A DNA stretch of 46,238 nucleotides from Microbacterium sp. 18062 (GCF_902706225.1 NZ_CACSKB010000035.1:1-46238), one strand, 5' to 3'. Positions 17,249 to 24,307 are shown, counted from the first letter of the stretch. Program-made: numbers and translations. The notes: generated from the letters alone by a model not told the origin.

Positions 17249-17270
17249 GGGGCGCTCCGCCCCCTCTTCT
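17249..17270 (+). terminator. Terminator after marR
   Basis: The stem GGGGCG-CTC-CGCCCC is followed by a pyrimidine-rich tail TCTTCTTAC, between convergent marR and the merR-containing gene. Confidence 0.6.
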
Positions 17271-17279
17271 TACTCGACG

Positions 17280-18170
17280 TCAGTTCGCGAGCGTGTCGAT
17301 GATGGGGCAGGTCGCTTCCGGGTCGAGGCACTGGGCGTCGAGAAGCCCCGCGATGGCGTCGCGCGTGCGAGCGAGATCCGCGATTCGACCATCGATCTCG
17401 GCGATCTTGTCGCGTGCCTGTTGTGCGACGTCTCCGGCGACGATCCCCGATGCACGGACGTCCTCCGAGAGCCGGGTGAGGGTCGAGAGCTCTCGCAGAG
17501 TGAAGCCGAGCTCCTGACCCCGTCGCAGATACCGGACAGTACGGACGTCATCCGCCGAGTAGACGCGATAGCCGTTGAGCCCGCGCTCGGGGACGGGGAG
17601 GATGTCGTTGCGTTCGTAGAAGCGGACCGTCGAGACCGGCACCCCTGCCCGCTGTGCCAGTTCGGAGATGCGCATGCCTTCGACCCTAGTGTCGTGTGTC
17701 AGAGGTTCTCGGGCCTCCGGTCGCGGGCCTCGGGACTGGTGCGAAGCCTCCGCCCATGCGGCCGAGGCGATCGCCTGCACGATCGCCCAACCGACCTCCA
17801 GCGCGAGCATGACCCCCAGGATCGGCGATGCTCCGTGAGCGAGGGCGGCGGCCATCCCGAGCGAGAACAGCACTCGGGCGACGATGTCGGCAACCCCGGC
17901 CGTATACGACGGCCGCAGGAGCCGGAAGAGAGACCAGACGGAGACGATGCTGCCCATCAGATTCGCGAAGAGGATGGTGAACACGTCCGGGGAGGGCGCT
18001 GAGCCAGGCAGATCGAGCCACGCGTGCAGGGCGCCCAGCGCCGCGAACAGCGTCGGAGCCGTGAACGGCAGTGCGAACCCACCGGTGACGACGAGGTCGT
18101 AGACGGCCGAGGCGCGGATCGTCCGACGGGTGCGTGCGCTGAACGGGCGGTCGAGAGCTGATGGGGTCAT
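17280..18170 (-). CDS. Membrane domain read in frame into a MerR-family regulator
   Basis: One uninterrupted frame of 296 residues starts MTPSALDRPF at 18168-18170. Residues about 20-150 are a four-helix membrane domain (YDLVVTGGFALPFTAPTLFA, FTILFANLMGSIVSVW). A linker (SHQSRGPRPEAREPLTHDTRVEG) leads into a complete 131-residue MerR protein (MRISELAQRAGVPVSTVRFYERNDILPVPERGLNGYRVYS) from an internal ATG at 17673-17675. The MerR part has a dimer coiled coil and a C-terminal CLDPEATC pair that could sense metal or redox. Either this is a membrane-tethered regulator or two overlapping genes whose separating stop is missing. The MerR part alone would be 17280-17675. The promoter carries a palindrome typical of MerR control. 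Confidence 0.7.
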   Translation of the reverse strand: MTPSALDRPFSARTRRTIRASAVYDLVVTGGFALPFTAPTLFAALGALHAWLDLPGSAPSPDVFTILFANLMGSIVSVWSLFRLLRPSYTAGVADIVARVLFSLGMAAALAHGASPILGVMLALEVGWAIVQAIASAAWAEASHQSRGPRPEAREPLTHDTRVEGMRISELAQRAGVPVSTVRFYERNDILPVPERGLNGYRVYSADDVRTVRYLRRGQELGFTLRELSTLTRLSEDVRASGIVAGDVAQQARDKIAEIDGRIADLARTRDAIAGLLDAQCLDPEATCPIIDTLAN

Positions 18171-18182
18171 GAACCGATCGTC

Positions 18183-18208
18183 GACCGTGAACCATGGTTC
18201 ACGGTCAA
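18183..18208 (-). promoter_or_regulatory. MerR-type promoter with a perfect 24-bp palindrome
   Basis: A perfect 24-bp palindrome fills 18183-18206, with half-site GACCGTGAACCA. On the minus strand its edge forms a -35 TTGACC (18203-18208). A weak -10 GACGAT follows after about 20 bp, so the operator occupies an over-long spacer. That is the arrangement by which MerR-family proteins activate by DNA distortion. It lies 13 bases upstream of the membrane/MerR gene and implies autoregulation. Confidence 0.7.
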
Positions 18209-18310
18209 GTCGCCTGCCCAGCCACACGCCCCGCTCCTCAAGCACGAACGCGCAGCGCGACCGGGTGCCACCCGAGCAGTTCCGCCCGGCACCTCCGCCT
18301 CGCTGAACCC

Positions 18311-18366
18311 TTGCGGGGCGCTCCGCGGGAGAGAGGAAAGTCCGGTCGCTGAGCGAGATCCGCGAG
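18311..18366 (+). repeat. Interspersed palindromic repeat copy
   Basis: TTGCGGGGCGCTCCGCGGG followed by GGAAAGTCCGGTCGCTGAGC repeats the unit at 20995-21045 with changes. It lies in the 563-bp gap 18171-18733, which otherwise holds the MerR-type promoter, a 12-bp inverted repeat element and another repeat copy, with no gene I can support. Confidence 0.5.
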
Positions 18367-18471
18367 ATGAACCGTTCCGGATCCACCCACTCAGAATCGT
18401 ACCTATCTTCGAACTTGCCTACATGCTACGAGAGGCCTCCGACATCGAACCCACCCCAGCCCGGTCCCCGA

Positions 18472-18552
18472 CACAACGGCGGAGATCGCACCCCGACACG
18501 CCGACATCGCCACCCCACGCACGGCGTGGCGCACGCCATATCCGCCGTTGTG
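18472..18552. repeat. 81-bp element bounded by 12-bp inverted repeats
   Basis: CACAACGGCGGA (18472-18483) and TCCGCCGTTGTG (18541-18552) are perfect inverted repeats. Inside is a second hairpin CCACGC-ACG-GCGTGG. It could be a miniature mobile element, a structured RNA or a palindromic repeat unit. No reading frame in it is convincing. Confidence 0.45.
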
Positions 18553-18565
18553 CACAGCCATGCGA

Positions 18566-18613
18566 GCAAAGCGAAAGCCCTCGCGCTCCGTCTCGCTGCG
18601 CTCGCCCAACGAC
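18566..18613 (-). repeat. Interspersed palindromic repeat copy, reversed
   Basis: The minus strand reads GGGCGAGCGCAGCGAGACGG followed by AGCGCGAGGGCTTTCGCTTT, the GAGCGCAGCGAGACG unit in reverse orientation. Confidence 0.5.
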
Positions 18614-18733
18614 CAGACTCTCGCCACCCCCACAGCGCCCGGACCCGGCGCTGAGAAGCCGCCCCGAACGACGCCGCTCCCGACCGGCACACCTCAGCCC
18701 ATGGGCATCGCCCGACCGCGCGAATATCGCCGC

Positions 18734-19231
18734 TCAGGCGGCGAGGGCGAGGTACGGCTCCCATCGCGGGTCGGCGCGCTCGGTTCCGCGCACGGTCCAC
18801 TGGGTGCCGCGTGGAACGCCGGGGACGAGCCGCAACGACCAGGACATCTCCTGCGGCGTGCGGTCACCCTTCACGTTGTTGCAGCGCAGGCAGCAGGCGA
18901 CGAGGTTCTCCCACGTGTCCTTGCCGCCCCGGGACCGCGGCTGGACGTGATCGATCGTGGAGGCAGCCTTGCCGCAGTACGCGCAGCGGTGGCCGTCCCT
19001 GCGCAGCACCCCACGACGGGTGACCGGGACGCTGCGTGCGCCCGGGATCCGCACATAACGCGTCAGGATGATCACGGCGGGGCGCTCATACACCGCGCTC
19101 GCGCTCCAGATCGGATCTCCGTCGACCTGCTCGACGACGGTGGCCTTCTCGTTCATGACGAGCACGAGGGCTCGCTTGAAAGAGACCACGGCAAGCGGCT
19201 CGTAGCCCGCATTCAGCACCAGTGTGCGCAT
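18734..19231 (-). CDS. HNH endonuclease family protein
   Basis: A 165-residue protein starting MRTLVLNAGYEPLAVVSFKR. The C-terminal half is a zinc-stabilised HNH domain: C-x2-C in CAYCGK, the catalytic TIDHVQPRSRGG, ENLVACCLRCNN with the second C-x2-C, then KGDRTP. This solitary class is common in actinobacteria; its cellular substrate is not known. The start is the ATG at 19229-19231 with an AGGACAGGA purine-rich site. It stands alone, with repeats on its 3' side. Confidence 0.87.
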   Translation of the reverse strand: MRTLVLNAGYEPLAVVSFKRALVLVMNEKATVVEQVDGDPIWSASAVYERPAVIILTRYVRIPGARSVPVTRRGVLRRDGHRCAYCGKAASTIDHVQPRSRGGKDTWENLVACCLRCNNVKGDRTPQEMSWSLRLVPGVPRGTQWTVRGTERADPRWEPYLALAA

Positions 19232-19662
19232 TTCCTGTCCTTCGAATAGGCCGGGACGGCTTCGCGGATATTCGATTCGAGCGCTCGGAAAGGGACGCAG
19301 GGTATGAAGAAGGCGCTGCCCTATGGACAGCGCCGTGAACGCACGGGAACCCCGTGGCATCCGATCTCATGATGCCGAAGGACGAGCAGGCCGAGCGCAT
19401 CCATGGTTCGGATGCGTGGTGTGCTGCCCATCGGCTTCCCTCCGCTTCTCTGAGCGTCGAGACTCAGGGTAACCCACCACGACACGCGCGGGCGCACGGA
19501 GGGAGGAACGGCGGGTGTCGTGTCGGCTTCGCGTCAGCGAACCCCGGCCGACGACCATCAGGACGGCCCCGGAAATCCTCCCAGGGATTCTCGGGTCAAC
19601 GGTCCCGGCCGATGCCGTCCAGGATGACGCGGAAAAGTCCCTCCCAGGGACTTCCGCGTCGG
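19232..19662. other. 431-bp gap between HNH gene and M23 peptidase gene
   Basis: I see no gene here. It holds a 10-bp palindrome CGAGCGCTCG (19278-19287), a hairpin GGCGCTG/CAGCGCC with a nine-base loop (19312-19334), and the terminator of the peptidase gene at its right end. The promoter of the HNH gene must lie in it. Confidence 0.5.
19626..19660 (-). terminator. Terminator of the M23 peptidase gene
   Basis: A long, nearly perfect hairpin (GACGCGGAA..AGTCCCT paired with AGGGACT.TCCGCGTC, one bulged A) begins two bases after the stop codon. A smaller copy-like hairpin (AATCC..GGATT) follows near 19575-19592. Confidence 0.7.
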
Positions 19663-20568
19663 TCAGCCCGCGTTGGAGAGCAGCCAGGCGTACGGGTCGA
19701 CCAGTCCGCCGTTGAGACGCACCTCGAAGTGGAGGTGGTTGGCGGTGGACGAGCCGGTGCTGCCCATGAGTCCGATGATCTGACCGGCCTCGACGTACTG
19801 GCCGGGGGTGACGAGCACACCGCCCTCGACCATGTGCCCGTAGAGCGTGGTGACGGTCTGTCCGTTGATGACGCTGTCGAGCACGACCGCGTAGCCGTAG
19901 CCGTAGTACCAGCCGGCGACGCGGACGGTGCCCGCGGCGGCGGCGTACTCGGCGGTGCCCTGCGGGCCGAGCAGATCGATGCCCTGGTGGTAGCCGTCGG
20001 CGCCGAAGCCGCGGCCGACGGTGATGCCGGACATGTCGAGCGGCCAGCGCACCGCGCCGCTGCCGGGGGCGACCATGTTCAGGTCCACCGAGGCGGACGA
20101 GACGGAAGCAGACGATCCGGATGCGGCGACCCGCGCGGCCGCGGCCTCGGCCGCCTTCTTCTTCTCGACCTCTTCGGCCGTGGTGGCGGCGTAGCTGCTG
20201 CGGGAGAGCCCGGTGGTGGTGACGTCGGAGGCGACGACGAGCGACTGCGCGTTGTCGGCGGCCACCTGCTCTATCGTCACCGCCTCGGATGCGGTGGTGA
20301 GCTCGGACGTCGTGCTGAAGGCCGCGTAGGCGGGGAGGGCGACGGTCAGAACGAGTCCACCGACCATGCTCAAGGTGACGACGCTGCGCAGGGGCTTGCG
20401 GAAGCTGCGGCCGGAGAGGGGCTTTCTGGTGCGGGCCACCGTCGTCGAGGTCCGTGCCACACGATGCTTCGCCGTGCGCGCCATGTCGCGCATCCCGCGT
20501 CGGCTCGTGGGGGGACTCGCAGCGTCTGCGCCGGGTTCGCTCGCTGACGAATCGGTGTACTCGGCCAA
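19663..20568 (-). CDS. Secreted M23-family (LytM) metallopeptidase
   Basis: A 301-residue protein starting from TTG at 20566-20568 (MAEYTDSSAS), with GGAGG six bases upstream. A long basic N-terminus precedes a signal helix (SVVTLSMVGGLVLTVALPAYA) cut after AYA. A short EEVEKKKAAEAAAARVAA coiled stretch leads to a C-terminal LytM domain. The zinc ligands are H and D in GYHQGIDLLGP and the HLHFEV pair. It should cleave peptidoglycan cross-bridges outside the cell. About 145 bases of leader separate the predicted promoter from the start. Confidence 0.87.
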   Translation of the reverse strand: MAEYTDSSASEPGADAASPPTSRRGMRDMARTAKHRVARTSTTVARTRKPLSGRSFRKPLRSVVTLSMVGGLVLTVALPAYAAFSTTSELTTASEAVTIEQVAADNAQSLVVASDVTTTGLSRSSYAATTAEEVEKKKAAEAAAARVAASGSSASVSSASVDLNMVAPGSGAVRWPLDMSGITVGRGFGADGYHQGIDLLGPQGTAEYAAAAGTVRVAGWYYGYGYAVVLDSVINGQTVTTLYGHMVEGGVLVTPGQYVEAGQIIGLMGSTGSSTANHLHFEVRLNGGLVDPYAWLLSNAG

Positions 20569-20713
20569 ATCTGTCCTCCGTCGCCTCTGCGTTCTCACGC
20601 TGGCTCGTCGGCATTCGTTGTCGGGGCACGATATGCGGGTTTCACCGCGGGAACGACGAGCCGTCAGAGGCAGATCCACGCGGGGTCCGACGGCGGGCTT
20701 CTCGCCTGTGGAC

Positions 20714-20749
20714 GTCACGAGGCTACCGGAAGGTAACGAATAAGTCACG
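20714..20749 (-). promoter_or_regulatory. Promoter with MtrA-like GTNAC direct repeat
   Basis: On the plus strand GTAAC (20733-20737) and GTCAC (20744-20748) are direct repeats 11 bp apart. This is the spacing reported for the MtrA response regulator, which controls cell-wall hydrolase genes in actinobacteria. A third GTCAC lies at 20714-20718. On the minus strand GTGACT (20743-20748), a 17-bp spacer and TAGCCT (20720-20725) form a possible promoter for the M23 peptidase, so the repeats overlap its -35. Confidence 0.4.
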
Positions 20750-20859
20750 CTGAGAGGCGTTCGGGAGGAGCTTTCGACGGCTGTGGAGGACAGGTCGCGT
20801 CGGCTTCTCCGTGCCCCCGCCGGGCATTCCCCGGGAGGGGAGAACCCGGTCGCCGCCCT

Positions 20860-20915
20860 TCGTCTCGGAGCCTCGCTCCTCGCACGGGGACCGAGAGCGG
20901 AGACTCGCGGGTCAG
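20860..20915 (-). repeat. Degenerate interspersed repeat copy
   Basis: CCTTCGTCTCGGAGCCTCGC TCCTCGC and the following GGGGACCGAGAGCGGAGACT resemble the reversed unit at 13050-13083, with mismatches. Confidence 0.4.
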
Positions 20916-20946
20916 CGGCCTGGGTATCTGACGACCAACGAAGGAG

Positions 20947-20978
20947 GCGAAGTCTCCCCCCTCCGGGGAGACTTTCGC
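20947..20978 (-). terminator. Hairpin after the DtxR-family gene
   Basis: GCGAAGTCTCCCC paired with GGGGAGACTTTCGC around a six-base loop, about 95 bases past the stop of the repressor gene. It probably ends that transcript. Confidence 0.5.
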
Positions 20979-20980
20979 TT

Positions 20981-21071
20981 CAGCTTCTCCGCGCCCCTGC
21001 GGGGCGCTCCGTGGGGCGCGAAAGTCCGCTCGCTGAACGAGCGCAGCGAGACGAAGCGTGAGGACTTTCGG
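20981..21071 (+). repeat. Full interspersed repeat copy with terminal inverted repeat
   Basis: This is the best copy of the family. CAGCTTCTCCGCGCCCCTG with a GCGCCCC..GGGGCGC hairpin is followed by GAAAGTCC (21019), then CTGAACGAGCGCAGCGAGAC, and closed by GGACTTTC (21061-21068). The GAAAGTCC/GGACTTTC pair bounds the core. Confidence 0.6.
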
Positions 21072-21072
21072 G

Positions 21073-21774
21073 TCAGCGCTTCTCGTCGACCAAGAAGATG
21101 TGTCCGGCGACCTCGACCGGCAGCTCCAGGCCCTCGTCCGCGCCGTCCATCTGCACGAGCACGTATCCCTCGCTGAACTGGAACCCACCGCTCGCGCCGG
21201 GCACAACGCCCGCCCCGCGCAGCTGCTGGAGCAGCTCGGGGTCGACCTGGGCGGGCTCCGCGAGGCGACGGACCGTGCCGGTGATCGGGCCGCCCGTGGC
21301 ATCGAGCAGCCGGACGAGACCGACCACACCCTCCTCGAACGTCGAGGTCGGCAGATCGCCCAGCTGGTCGAGACCGGGGATCGGGTTGCCGTACGGAGAC
21401 TCGGTCGGGTGCCCGAGCAGCTCGACCAGACGTCGCTCGACCTGCTCGCTCATCACGTGCTCCCACCGGCAGGCCTCTTCGTGGACGTACGCCCAGTCGA
21501 GGCCGATGACGTCGCTGAGCAGTCGCTCCGCCAGACGGTGCTTGCGCATCACGTCGACGGCCTTCTGACGGCCCGAGCCGGTCAGCTCCAGGGTGCGGTC
21601 GTCGGAGACGACGACGAGGCCGTCGCGTTCCATGCGTCCGATGGTCTGCGAGACCGTGGGCCCCGAGTGCCCGAGGCGCTCTGAGATGCGCGCACGGAGG
21701 GGGACGATGTTCTCCTCCTCGAGTTCGAGGATGGTGCGCAGATACATCTCGGTGGTGTCGATGAGATCGGTCAT
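21073..21774 (-). CDS. DtxR/IdeR-family metal-dependent repressor
   Basis: A 233-residue protein starting MTDLIDTTEMYLRTILELEE. The N-terminal winged helix has ISERLGHSGPTVSQTIGRMERDGLV. The metal-binding dimer domain includes RKHRLAERLLSDVIGLDWAYVHEEACRWEHVMSEQVERRL with the conserved Cys, Glu and His ligands. A C-terminal SH3-like domain ends EVAGHIFLVDEKR. It senses Fe(II) or Mn(II) and represses uptake genes; the exact metal cannot be told. The gene faces away from serC. A DtxR-box-like sequence overlaps its -10, so it probably represses itself. Confidence 0.9.
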   Translation of the reverse strand: MTDLIDTTEMYLRTILELEEENIVPLRARISERLGHSGPTVSQTIGRMERDGLVVVSDDRTLELTGSGRQKAVDVMRKHRLAERLLSDVIGLDWAYVHEEACRWEHVMSEQVERRLVELLGHPTESPYGNPIPGLDQLGDLPTSTFEEGVVGLVRLLDATGGPITGTVRRLAEPAQVDPELLQQLRGAGVVPGASGGFQFSEGYVLVQMDGADEGLELPVEVAGHIFLVDEKR

Positions 21775-21803
21775 GAATGTGTTCCTCGACGATTCGGAGC
21801 AGG

Positions 21804-21820
21804 TCAGGCAAGCCTATCCG
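21804..21820. promoter_or_regulatory. DtxR/IdeR-box-like operator
   Basis: TCAGGCAAGCCTATCCG matches the iron-box pattern TTAGGTTAGCCTAACCT at 12 of 17 positions. It covers the -10 (TAGGCT on the minus strand, 21811-21816) of the repressor gene. Confidence 0.5.
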
Positions 21821-21862
21821 TCCGCACGGCGCCGCGGCCGGATGACAGGACGATCCGAGCCC

Positions 21863-21877
21863 TAGAATCGAGCCATG
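21863..21877 (+). promoter_or_regulatory. -10 box and leaderless start of serC
   Basis: TAGAAT (21863-21868) ends six bases before the ATG at 21875, with no room for a Shine-Dalgarno sequence. A leaderless transcript is the simplest reading. Confidence 0.55.
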
Positions 21878-22987
21878 CCCCACGTCGTGCTGCCCCGCGA
21901 GATCCTGCCCACCGACGGACGCTTCGGTTGCGGTCCGTCAAAGATCCGTCCCGAACAGCTGTCCGCGCTCGTCGGCCCCGGCGCCGCCGTCCTGGGGACC
22001 TCCCACCGGCAGGCCCCCGTGAAGAACCTCGTCGCCGGCGTCCGCTCGCGACTCGCCGACCTGCTGCGCCTGCCCGCCGGATACGAGATCGTCGTGGGCA
22101 ACGGCGGCTCCACCGCGTTCTGGGACGCCGCCGCGTTCGGCCTCATCGAGCGCCGCGCGCAGAACCTCGTGTTCGGCGAGTTCGGTGGCAAGTTCGCCGC
22201 CGCAGCCGCAGCACCCTGGCTCGAGGCCCCCGATGTGCGCAAGGCCGCCCCGGGAACGAGCGCGTCGCCCGAGGCCGTCGAGGGCGTCGACGTCTACGCC
22301 TGGCCGCACAACGAGACCTCCACCGGCGTCGCGACGGAGATCCGCCGCGTCGAGGCGGATGCGGGCGCGCTGACCGTGATCGACGCCACAAGCGCAGCGG
22401 GCGGCATCGACGTCACGATCGCCGAGAGCGACGTCTACTACTTCGCCCCGCAGAAGAACCTCGGCTCCGACGGCGGCCTGTGGTTCGCCGCGGTGTCGCC
22501 CGCCGCGATCGAGCGGATCGAGCGGATCGCCGCATCCGGCCGCTACATCCCGGAGTTCCTGAGCCTGAAGAACGCGCTCGACAACTCCCGCCTGCAGCAG
22601 ACGCTGAACACCCCTGCGCTCTCGACGCTGATCCTCCTCGACGAGCAGTTGCGCTGGATCATCGACAACGGCGGGCTGCAGTGGGCGGACGCACGCACGC
22701 ACGAGTCCTCGGACGCCCTGTACGCGTGGGCGGAGGCCTCATCGGTCGCGACCCCGTTCGTCGCCGACCCGGCCGACCGCTCGCCGGTCGTCGTCACGAT
22801 CGACTTCGACGAGAGCGTGGATGCGGCGGCGATCGCGGCGAGCCTTCGTCACAACGGCATCGTCGACACCGAGCCGTACCGCAAGCTCGGCCGCAACCAG
22901 CTGCGGATCGCGACGTTCACCTCGATCGAGCCGGACGACGTGCGCCAGCTGATCCGGTCCATCGACTACACGCTCGAGCACAGCTGA
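21875..22987 (+). CDS. serC: Phosphoserine aminotransferase
   Basis: A 370-residue PLP enzyme starting MPHVVLPREILPTDGRFGCGPSKIR, the actinobacterial form of SerC. It converts 3-phosphohydroxypyruvate and glutamate to phosphoserine in serine synthesis. GTSHRQAPVKNLV is the substrate-binding N-terminal segment, and the PLP lysine is in FAPQKNLGSDGG. NGGSTAFWDAAAFGL binds the cofactor phosphate. The length matches the mycobacterial enzyme. It is a single gene with a leaderless promoter, divergent from the DtxR-family repressor. Repeats follow it. Confidence 0.92.
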   Translation: MPHVVLPREILPTDGRFGCGPSKIRPEQLSALVGPGAAVLGTSHRQAPVKNLVAGVRSRLADLLRLPAGYEIVVGNGGSTAFWDAAAFGLIERRAQNLVFGEFGGKFAAAAAAPWLEAPDVRKAAPGTSASPEAVEGVDVYAWPHNETSTGVATEIRRVEADAGALTVIDATSAAGGIDVTIAESDVYYFAPQKNLGSDGGLWFAAVSPAAIERIERIAASGRYIPEFLSLKNALDNSRLQQTLNTPALSTLILLDEQLRWIIDNGGLQWADARTHESSDALYAWAEASSVATPFVADPADRSPVVVTIDFDESVDAAAIAASLRHNGIVDTEPYRKLGRNQLRIATFTSIEPDDVRQLIRSIDYTLEHS

Positions 22988-23100
22988 CCCGAAAGTCTCC
23001 CCGCCCCGGTTCTGTTGAACAGGCGCATTGCCTGGATTTTCCCCACCCCACGGAGTGCCCCGCCAGGGGCGCGGAGAAGCTGACCCGAAAGTCTCCGCGT
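22982..23100. repeat. Repeat cluster between convergent serC and the DUF3027 gene
   Basis: AGCTGACCCGAAAGTCTCC occurs twice in direct orientation (22982-23000 and 23079-23097). Between them are a small hairpin CAGGC-GCATT-GCCTG followed by GATTTT, which looks like the serC terminator, and a reversed copy of the CTTCTCCGCGCCCCT unit. Confidence 0.55.
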
Positions 23101-23157
23101 TCAGCTGAGCGGATGCCGACGGCTCGAGAGTCGTCGCGGCGTCTCAGCGGCTGGCGC

Positions 23158-23940
23158 TCAGCGCTCGCCGCCGGTGTCCTCGGACTCGTCCGGGTCCTCG
23201 TCACCGTCCGGATCGTCATCGGAGAACTCGCCGTCGTCGGAGAACTCGCCGTCCGGTTCGTCGTCGACGTCGCCCTCCGAGTCGAGTTCGTCGATGTCGA
23301 CGCCGTCGACGTCGCCGGCGTGCAGCACCCGGGATCCGTCGTCGTCGAAGTCCCCGGAGTCGAGGTCGTCATCGAGGTCGTCCAGGCCATCGGGCTCGTC
23401 GCCGTCAGTGGCGTCGCTCTCGGCGGCGTCCGCCGATTCGGCGAGCAGGGCCTGCTGGGCGTGGTACTCCGCCAGGCGCATCGCCCACGGTACCCACTCG
23501 GGCGCCAGCAGCGCGCCGTCGCCGGGCAGCAGCTCGGCCTCGAGCACGGTCGGCTCCGCGTCGTCGACCACGGCGAGCGATACGGTCCAGTACCAGCCCG
23601 GATAGCCGGCGAGGCGGTTCTCGAAGCGCAGCGATACGACGCCGTCCACCTCGATGCGGTATCCGGCGGCCGGCCCGACCGAGGTGGCTGCGGTGATCTC
23701 ATGGAGTGCCGCGAGCGCGAGATCGTGCGCGGCGAGCAGCCGCGGGTCGGGCTCGGCAGCAGGAAGAGATGCGGACTCGCCCGCATCCTCCGCCTCGTCG
23801 CGCCTCCGGGTGTCGGTGGCGGCGATCTCACCGGTCGACGTCACCTCGACGGCACGCGATTCGGCGGTCTCCGCGATGGCCTCCACGGGGACATCGTCGG
23901 CGCCGTCCTCGGCGCCGGAGGACTCAGGCGTCGAGGTCAT
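23158..23940 (-). CDS. DUF3027 family protein with very acidic tail
   Basis: A 260-residue protein starting MTSTPESSGAEDGADD. The central part (about residues 65-170) matches the actinobacterial DUF3027 domain: AHDLALAALHEI, GYRIEVDGVVSLRFENRLAGYPGWYWTVSLA, then ALLAPEWVPWAMRL. The last 90 residues are almost all Asp, Glu, Gly and Ser, with a DGEFSD repeat in tandem. Function unknown. Its start lies inside the end of the cold-shock gene (17-base overlap), so the two are translated together. Confidence 0.83.
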   Translation of the reverse strand: MTSTPESSGAEDGADDVPVEAIAETAESRAVEVTSTGEIAATDTRRRDEAEDAGESASLPAAEPDPRLLAAHDLALAALHEITAATSVGPAAGYRIEVDGVVSLRFENRLAGYPGWYWTVSLAVVDDAEPTVLEAELLPGDGALLAPEWVPWAMRLAEYHAQQALLAESADAAESDATDGDEPDGLDDLDDDLDSGDFDDDGSRVLHAGDVDGVDIDELDSEGDVDDEPDGEFSDDGEFSDDDPDGDEDPDESEDTGGER

Positions 23941-24307
23941 CGGCGACCTTGCGCAGGACCGCGGCGATCTTCTTCGCGTGCGACGAACTGGGGTAGCGCC
24001 CGTGGCGAAGATCGGCGCCGATGCCGTCGAGGAGCTTTACGAGGTCCTCGACGATCACGGCCATGTCGTCGGCCGGCTTGCGGGAGCGCTTCGCGAGGCT
24101 GACGGGCGCTTCGAGCACCCGCACCGAGAGCGCCTGCAGCCCGCGCTTGCCGTCGGCGACGCCGAACTCGAGACGCGACCCGGGCTTGAGCGTCGTCGCC
24201 CCCTGCGGCAGGGCCGTGGCGTGCAGGAAGACATCCTGGCCGTCATCGGTCGTGATGAAGCCGAAGCCCTTCTCCTCGTCGTAGAACCTGACCTTGCCGG
24301 TGGGCAT
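23924..24307 (-). CDS. Cold-shock domain protein with C-terminal extension
   Basis: A 127-residue protein starting MPTGKVRFYDEEKGFGFITT. Residues 1-65 are a cold-shock domain with the RNP motifs KGFGFI and DVFLHATAL, which bind single-stranded nucleic acid. The remaining 60 residues (KRSRKPADDMAVIVEDLVKLL onward) form a helical extension found only in the longer actinobacterial members. It overlaps the downstream DUF3027 gene by 17 bases, forming a two-gene operon. Confidence 0.88.
   Translation of the reverse strand: MPTGKVRFYDEEKGFGFITTDDGQDVFLHATALPQGATTLKPGSRLEFGVADGKRGLQALSVRVLEAPVSLAKRSRKPADDMAVIVEDLVKLLDGIGADLRHGRYPSSSHAKKIAAVLRKVADDLDA

Larger units (their letters stand above)
20569..21072. 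other. 504-bp gap: peptidase leader and repeat cluster
   Basis: Bases 20569 to about 20713 are the leader of the M23 gene. It can form hairpins (for example CCCGCGGTGAAACCCGC on the minus strand) but does not match a riboswitch I can name. Bases 20750-21072 are repeat copies and hairpins downstream of the DtxR-family gene. No gene is supported. Confidence 0.5.

Noticed and set aside
18387..18950. Overlapping open frames on both strands in the repeat-rich gap
   Set aside because: They cross repeat copies and change composition abruptly; no domain or ribosome site supports any of them.
20560..20760. ydaO (cyclic-di-AMP) riboswitch before the M23 peptidase
   Set aside because: The context fits, but I could not find the conserved core sequences; left as an uncharacterised leader.
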